NCBI GenBank assembly: GCA_964554535.1
Contig: CAZKPB010000002.1
Coordinates: 124,001 to 188,000, forward strand
Direction: 5' to 3'
Length of the DNA: 64,000 bases
Source of the DNA: DMER64 sp964554535
GTDB taxonomy: Bacteria > Bacteroidota > Bacteroidia > Bacteroidales > UBA932
In this document: one piece after another, positions 58,961 through 64,000 of the stretch
Numbering within the stretch: position 1 is the stretch's first letter
Layout of the letters: every line of letters begins with the position of its first letter
The notes under the pieces: generated by a model
What the model was told of the DNA's origin: nothing
What the model saw: only the letters and a program-made list of their open reading frames with translations
Database searches by the model: none
Program-made: the position numbers and the translations under genes

Positions 58961-61582
58961 ATGAAAAAGAAACTTATATTTGCTTCCTGTTTGCTACTAT
59001 CCGCTTTCGGTTCCAATGCCTATGCGCAGAATCTGAAAGTCAATGAATTGGAATATCTGGAGGACAGAGGTGTTAACGTGCTGGTATACAGTAATAAGTA
59101 TGCCGGAATGTTTTGTGATGAAAAATTAGCCGGAATAGAGTTGATCCAGCGTGGAGAACGTATCAGCACCGGTGGCGGGGTTCGTCTTATGAACACGCCG
59201 GAACAATGGGATATTTATCCCGAACTGACCAACAGGACCGTTAACCGTGCCGACAATTCCATTGATTTGGATTTCAATTACAAGGATTTCAATTTTCCTT
59301 TCAAGATAAAAGTAACCGCTTCCGGAAAGGGCTTTTTGATGGCCGTGTATCTGGAGCAGCCGGTTCCGGAAAAACTGGTAGATCGTGCCGGTCTCAATTT
59401 AGAGTTTTTCCCGGCCACATATTTTGGAAAAACTTTTATGGTGGATGGAGCGTCCGGTATTCTTCCAAGGTATCCTGCCGATGATACTCATATGCTTCCC
59501 AGAAGCCAGAAGATTGAACAGTTCTACACCCTTTCCACTTTTGATGACAGAGGCCGCAATGAATTCATTGTTCCTCATCCGTTTGCAAAGGGGAACAAAG
59601 TGGTGTTGGCTCCGGAAGACCCCAATGTACGCGTAGCCATTTCTTCAGATACGGAAATCAATTTGTTTGACGGTAGAAACCTGGCCCAGAACGGTACCTT
59701 TGTAGTACGTTCTTTCCTTCCCGCCAATAAGACCGGCAAAGTACTGGAATGGTACGTGGAACCCTCATGCGATCCCAATTGGGTTCGTGACCCCAACATC
59801 GGTATTCAGCAAATAGGTTATACTCCCGCACAGAAAAAAGTGGCGGTAGTGGAACTCGACAAGAATGCCGCCACGGTAAGTACGGCCAAGGTTATCTGCA
59901 TTGATGAAAACGGTCGTGAAAGTGTAGCCGCCAATGTGGCTGTGAAGCCCTGGGGCGTATACAACAACCGTTATACTTATTCCACCATTGATTTTACACA
60001 GGTCAATACTCCCGGTCTGTACCTGATAGAATACGCCGGCTTCCGTACCAATGTATTTCCCATTAACAAAGACGTTTATCGGGATACATGGAATGCTGCC
60101 ATGGACGTGTTTATGCCCGTTCAGATGGACCATATGGAAGTCAACGAAGCTTATCGCACCTGGCACGGACGTTCCCATATGGACGATGCCCTGCAGGCTC
60201 CCACCAACTATTCACAGTTTGACGGGTATTCCATGAGAGATCAGACCAATACCAAGTACAAATCTTGGGAGCATATTCCCGGATTGACTGTAGGTGGCTG
60301 GTATGATGCCGGTGACTTTGATATCCAGAGCCGCACCGTGGTAAGTATGGTGGCCGACTTTATCACCGTTTGGGATCTTTTTGCTCCCCAACGCGACCAG
60401 ACTCTCATTGACCAGAAAACCCAGTTTGTTGATATTCACGTTCCCGACGGTATGCCGGATATGATACAGCAGATTGAACACGGTACCCTCAATATCAATG
60501 CCCAGGTTGAAAACATCGGCTTTGTGGCACAGGGTATTGTACAGCACAATATGTATCAGTACCAGCATCTGGGGGATGCCTCCACCATTACGGACGGGTA
60601 TATTTATAATCCCAATATGAAACCCTATGAAAATGACGGCAAATATTCCGGTACCCGCGATGACCGTGTGGCCTTTACCGGTAACTTCAGTGCTTCGGGC
60701 ACCATGGGGACTATCGCTTCTTTGGCTGCCGGCTACAGAGTCCTGAAAGCCTACTATCCTGAAGAAGCGGCCCGCTGTCTTAAAAATGCCTTGATGCTTT
60801 GGGATAAATATTTTGAAGCGGCCGATCCTGCCAAAGCCGCCAACAACCGGATGTGGATGTTTGGTGGAGACGGACGTATGACGGCTGCCATTGAATTGTG
60901 GAAAGCCACCGGCGAAGCCAAATACAAAGATTTCTTTGAACCTTTGGTACTCAAACAACTGGAACCCGTTGAAATGCCTGCTATGCCGGGTCCCGGCGGA
61001 CAAGGTTTCCCCGGTGGACAGGGTTTCCCCGGCGGACAGGGTGGTGGACGTTCCATCAACCTCGGCACTGCTTTGAGCATCTATCCTTTTATGGACAAGA
61101 AATTCCAGGACAAGGTAAAAGCCCTGATTCCGGAATACGTGGCTTCCATTGTAAAGGCCGGTGAACAGACTCCTTACGGAGTTCCCATTTCGGGACGCGG
61201 ATGGGGCGGTAACGACCAGGTAATGCGTTGGGCTATTAACAATTACCTTGTATGGAAGTATTTCCCCGATATGATTGATCCGGAGCTGGTGTTGCGCGGT
61301 TTGAACTATCTGTACGGATGCCATCCTGTTTCAAACGTTTCTTTTGTTACGGCTGTCGGCGTAAATACCAAGAAAGTGGCTTACGGAAACACCCGTGCCG
61401 ACTATACCGTAATTCCCGGCGGCGTGGTTCCCGGGCTGCTTTTGCTGGCTCCCGATTATATGGAAACCAAGGATGATTATCCTTTCCTGTGGGGAGAAAA
61501 CGAAGCCTGCACCAACTCCACTCCAAATTTTGTATTGTTGTCACACGCTAGTCAGGAAGTGGCCGCTGCGCTCAACAAATAG
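58961..61582 (+). CDS. GH9 glycosidase with a large unrecognised N-terminal region
   Basis: 873 residues with a signal peptide (ending NAYAQ). Residues about 25-270 form a beta-rich region I do not recognise (VNELEYLEDRGVNVLVYSN, LNLEFFPATYFGKTFMVDG). An Ig-like CelD_N domain (IGIQQIGYTPAQKKVAVVEL) and an (alpha/alpha)6 GH9 catalytic domain follow, with VGGWYDAGDFDIQS near residue 447 (Asp base pair) and PFLWGENEACTNS (Glu acid). GH9 enzymes are mainly endo-beta-1,4-glucanases, including xyloglucanases. A Gly-Gly-Gln-Gly-Phe-Pro repeat interrupts the catalytic domain. I chose the ATG at 58961 over a TTG six bases upstream. Confidence 0.87.
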   Translation: MKKKLIFASCLLLSAFGSNAYAQNLKVNELEYLEDRGVNVLVYSNKYAGMFCDEKLAGIELIQRGERISTGGGVRLMNTPEQWDIYPELTNRTVNRADNSIDLDFNYKDFNFPFKIKVTASGKGFLMAVYLEQPVPEKLVDRAGLNLEFFPATYFGKTFMVDGASGILPRYPADDTHMLPRSQKIEQFYTLSTFDDRGRNEFIVPHPFAKGNKVVLAPEDPNVRVAISSDTEINLFDGRNLAQNGTFVVRSFLPANKTGKVLEWYVEPSCDPNWVRDPNIGIQQIGYTPAQKKVAVVELDKNAATVSTAKVICIDENGRESVAANVAVKPWGVYNNRYTYSTIDFTQVNTPGLYLIEYAGFRTNVFPINKDVYRDTWNAAMDVFMPVQMDHMEVNEAYRTWHGRSHMDDALQAPTNYSQFDGYSMRDQTNTKYKSWEHIPGLTVGGWYDAGDFDIQSRTVVSMVADFITVWDLFAPQRDQTLIDQKTQFVDIHVPDGMPDMIQQIEHGTLNINAQVENIGFVAQGIVQHNMYQYQHLGDASTITDGYIYNPNMKPYENDGKYSGTRDDRVAFTGNFSASGTMGTIASLAAGYRVLKAYYPEEAARCLKNALMLWDKYFEAADPAKAANNRMWMFGGDGRMTAAIELWKATGEAKYKDFFEPLVLKQLEPVEMPAMPGPGGQGFPGGQGFPGGQGGGRSINLGTALSIYPFMDKKFQDKVKALIPEYVASIVKAGEQTPYGVPISGRGWGGNDQVMRWAINNYLVWKYFPDMIDPELVLRGLNYLYGCHPVSNVSFVTAVGVNTKKVAYGNTRADYTVIPGGVVPGLLLLAPDYMETKDDYPFLWGENEACTNSTPNFVLLSHASQEVAAALNK
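60995..61041 (+). repeat. 18-bp tandem repeat (GGQGFP) in the GH9 gene
   Basis: Two near-identical 18-bp units (60995-61012 and 61013-61030) and part of a third encode GGQGFPGGQGFPGGQGGGR. It is a flexible low-complexity loop within the catalytic domain and may vary in copy number. Confidence 0.85.
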
Positions 61583-61619
61583 AACTTGATTTCTAAACCT
61601 ATCATAAATATATTTGTTA

Positions 61620-63713
61620 ATGAAACATAACATTTTAAAAAGGACTCTGCTTACTCTGGCTGTAATGGCTTTGGCCTTTACCGCCTATGGGCAGCGAAAA
61701 ACATTCTGTAATCCTTTGGATCTGCTTGCAGGCAATGAAAGAGCCTGCCGCGGAGGAGAACCGGTAGTTATTATATACCAAGATGACTATTATCTGTTTG
61801 TAACCGGTCGGAGAGGTTATTGGATCTCACCCGACTTTCAGAAATGGCAATATGTAAACGCTCCCAACTTCCCGGGGGGCGTAGTATCCGTGGTGGAAAA
61901 AGACGGCATTCTGTATGCCTGCTCCATGAATAACAAGAATGTCTACAAATCGGAAAAACCCAAGACAGGCGAATGGATTCCCGCCGGTACGTTTGACAGC
62001 GACCGTTATGGTGACGCCAACATGTTTGTAGACGATGACGGCAGACTGTATATGTATTACGGCTGGTCACAATTGATGCCTTTCAAGGTGGTTGAACTGG
62101 ACCCTACTACTTTTAAGGAAATATCCGAACCCAAGGCTCTTTTCTTCAGTGACTATAAAAATCACGGATTTGAACACAGAAGAACGGAAGACGTCATTTA
62201 TTCCATATTCAATGGCAGAAGACCCTATTTTGAGGAAGAATTGCCCTGGATAGAAGGCCCCTATATGATCAAACACAATGGCAAGTACTATTTGCAATAT
62301 GCCGCCATTGGTCTGGAATTGCTTTCTTATTCACACGGTATCTACGTATCTGACAGTCCTATGGGCCCCTTTACGTATTCTCCCCACAACCCTCTGACGT
62401 TCAAGACTACCGGTTTTGCAGTGGGTGCCGGTCACGGCAGCACCTTCCACGACAAGAACGGACAACTGTGGACCATCTGTATGATCCCCGGAAATTTTGG
62501 TGGAAACAGTTCTGAGCTGGCCATTTTTCCCACGGCCGTCGATGCGCAGGGTGTGATGCATTCCACCACGGCTTTCGGCGATTATCCTCAATACTGGCCC
62601 GGTACCCGTACCGACGCGGTGGACCACAATTTCACCGGCTGGCTGCTGCTTTCTCACAACAAGAAAGTGGAAGTGTCCTCTACTTTTGAAGATTACACTC
62701 CCAACAAAGCGGTGGATGAAAATTTCATGACCTGCTGGGCGGCCAAAACCGGAAAGGTCGGTGAATATATGACCGTTGATTTGGGTAAGGTGGCCGATAT
62801 TTATGCCATCCAGTGCAACTGGGACCATATTGGCGCCAAAATACAGATGGGTCGCGGATTCGGAGCAGTTGCCGCACCGGCACACTATCAATGCTTCACG
62901 GTTTCAGTTTCCAACGACAAGGTACATTGGACCAAAGTCATTGACAAGAGCAATAACAAACTGGATTTGCGCCACGACTATACCGAATTCAACAAACCCG
63001 TCAAAGCTCGTTATATCAAGGTGACCAATGTGGCTACTTATGACGAAGCCAAATTTGCCATCAAGGATTTGCGCGTGTTTGGTAACCCTGATGCGGCACC
63101 CAGTGTGAAAGTCAAGAATTTCAAGGTGTCCCGCAATCTCAAGGACCGTCGTGAAGCTACTATCCTTTGGGAACCCGTTAAGGGAGCCGATGTATATGTA
63201 CTGCGTTACGGGATTGAACCCAACAAGTTGTACAACAGTTATATGATATATGACAAGAACCTCATTACCATTGCCAGCCTGAATACCGCTTCCGAATATT
63301 TCTATGAACTGGAAGCCTATGACAACGGTTTGGACAGCTACAAGGAAATTACCGAAGTAGTCAACGGAACCGGTGCCGAACTGGAACTCACCGTGAGTCT
63401 GCCCGGGGCACGTCCCGCTATGGGCGGCCGCAACGCCAATGTCCCCAGAGTGATGGTTCGTCAAGGCCAGAACGAATATGTATTCGATACCCTGGTACCT
63501 GGCACCTATACTCTCAGACACGCCTACGGACCTGTTCTCTGGAGAGGTGAACTCACGGAAAAGGAACTGATTGGAAACAGCAGCAAACCGACCGTTACGG
63601 CAACCCTTACAGAGCTGGGTGTGGGCACCAATGTAACCGGTGTGCTGGAAATGAAGGTAATCCCCGGTAAGAAACGGGGTAAAATTGTTGTGACTACAAA
63701 TTACAATAAATAA
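61620..63713 (+). CDS. GH43-like propeller with F5/8C (CBM32-like) and fibronectin III domains
   Basis: 697 residues from the ATG at 61620, with a signal peptide (ending FTAYGQ). The propeller includes RGGEPVVIIYQDDYYLFV, YGDANMFVDDDGRLYMYYGW, PWIEGPYMIKHNGKYYLQYA (candidate acid Glu) and VGAGHGSTFHDKNG, as in GH43. The position that usually holds the catalytic base Asp reads GEPVV here. A discoidin-type carbohydrate-binding module (AVDENFMTCWAAKTGKVGEY, YIKVTNVATYDEAKFAIKDLRVFG) and an FnIII-like domain follow. The next gene is a close paralogue. Substrate unknown; arabinose- or xylose-decorated side chains are plausible. Confidence 0.8.
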   Translation: MKHNILKRTLLTLAVMALAFTAYGQRKTFCNPLDLLAGNERACRGGEPVVIIYQDDYYLFVTGRRGYWISPDFQKWQYVNAPNFPGGVVSVVEKDGILYACSMNNKNVYKSEKPKTGEWIPAGTFDSDRYGDANMFVDDDGRLYMYYGWSQLMPFKVVELDPTTFKEISEPKALFFSDYKNHGFEHRRTEDVIYSIFNGRRPYFEEELPWIEGPYMIKHNGKYYLQYAAIGLELLSYSHGIYVSDSPMGPFTYSPHNPLTFKTTGFAVGAGHGSTFHDKNGQLWTICMIPGNFGGNSSELAIFPTAVDAQGVMHSTTAFGDYPQYWPGTRTDAVDHNFTGWLLLSHNKKVEVSSTFEDYTPNKAVDENFMTCWAAKTGKVGEYMTVDLGKVADIYAIQCNWDHIGAKIQMGRGFGAVAAPAHYQCFTVSVSNDKVHWTKVIDKSNNKLDLRHDYTEFNKPVKARYIKVTNVATYDEAKFAIKDLRVFGNPDAAPSVKVKNFKVSRNLKDRREATILWEPVKGADVYVLRYGIEPNKLYNSYMIYDKNLITIASLNTASEYFYELEAYDNGLDSYKEITEVVNGTGAELELTVSLPGARPAMGGRNANVPRVMVRQGQNEYVFDTLVPGTYTLRHAYGPVLWRGELTEKELIGNSSKPTVTATLTELGVGTNVTGVLEMKVIPGKKRGKIVVTTNYNK

Positions 63714-63742
63714 GAATCCATCTACACTATAATATACTGATA

Positions 63743-64000
63743 ATGAAAAGAAATATTATAAAAAGAACCCTTTTGACCCTGGCAGTGATGGTTTTTGCCC
63801 TTACCGCCTATGGGCAGCGGAAAACGTTCTGTAATCCTCTGGACCTGTTTGCGGGTAATGAAAGAGCCACCCGCGGCGGGGAACCGGTAGTGCTCACATA
63901 TCAAGATGACTATTACCTGTTTGTTTCTCACCGTAAAGGTTACTGGTATTCACCCGATTTCCAGAACTGGACCTATGTGGACGCTCCCAATTATCCCGCC
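63743..64000 (+). CDS. GH43-like paralogue of the preceding gene (cut by window edge)
   Basis: 86 codons from the ATG at 63743 to the window edge. The N-terminus is nearly the same as the gene before it: signal RTLLTLAVMVFALTAYGQ, then RKTFCNPLDLFAGNERATRG, GEPVVLTYQDDYYLFVS and GYWYSPDFQNWTYVDAPN. It is therefore a tandem duplicate of the GH43/F5-8C protein, separated by 29 bp and in the same operon. It keeps the same GEP variation at the base position. Whether the C-terminal domains are also kept lies beyond the window. Confidence 0.85.
   Translation, partial: MKRNIIKRTLLTLAVMVFALTAYGQRKTFCNPLDLFAGNERATRGGEPVVLTYQDDYYLFVSHRKGYWYSPDFQNWTYVDAPNYPA

Overview
The window looks like a chromosomal segment of a Bacteroidales (Bacteroidota) bacterium of roughly 50% GC. 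Support for this: a SusC/SusD pair beside a hybrid two-component regulator, the Bacteroidota -7 promoter element TAnnTTTG in front of many genes, near-absence of Shine-Dalgarno sites, the small DUF4295 protein after L28/L33, a very long signal peptidase I, a large SecA, and the thrS-infC-rpmI-rplT block. No rRNA, tRNA, CRISPR array, transposase or phage gene was recognised.

Region 1 (1-39.7 kb) is housekeeping. It opens with the N-terminal part of a secreted M64-type peptidase (minus strand, cut by the window edge). Then come prfA-pyrF (overlapping), birA, and an operon rsfS-ftsH-cdsA-psd (ribosome silencing, membrane proteolysis, phospholipid synthesis). On the minus strand lie dnaA-pepD-rpe and an amidase-MCE pair. 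An odd 175-bp hairpin-rich segment separates the amidase from lptD, which starts at a non-ATG codon. Next are rho (with an Asn-Gln-Gln repeat insertion), a DUF1573-meaB-metal exporter operon, a ferredoxin, a wrecked HD-domain gene, secA-lpdA, rlmD with a glycosyltransferase and a DUF4199 membrane protein, thrS-infC-rpmI-rplT, a micro-ORF-lipoprotein-lepB unit, rpmB-rpmG-DUF4295, ftsY and pheT.

Region 2 (39.7-64 kb and beyond the edge) is a polysaccharide utilisation locus. Its parts are a GH3 enzyme co-transcribed with a DUF1573 protein, two tandem CBM48-CE1-type esterases, susC-susD, a hybrid sensor/AraC regulator on the opposite strand, and an operon of a GH43-like lipoprotein, a CE6-CE1 double esterase, a GH9 enzyme and two tandem GH43/F5-8C/FnIII proteins (the last cut by the window edge). 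Together these suggest uptake and breakdown of an acetylated, probably feruloylated plant cell-wall glycan such as (arabino)xylan. The substrate is an inference: no GH10 or GH11 xylanase is visible.

Points most worth a second look: infC appears to start at ATC behind a strong Shine-Dalgarno in a lineage that rarely uses one; susC changes base composition abruptly about 420 bp into the gene and the change continues through susD; an HD-phosphohydrolase gene has lost its centre; the GH9 has a large N-terminal region I do not recognise and a Gly-Gln-Pro repeat; and a direct-repeat-flanked hairpin segment sits in the lptD promoter region.
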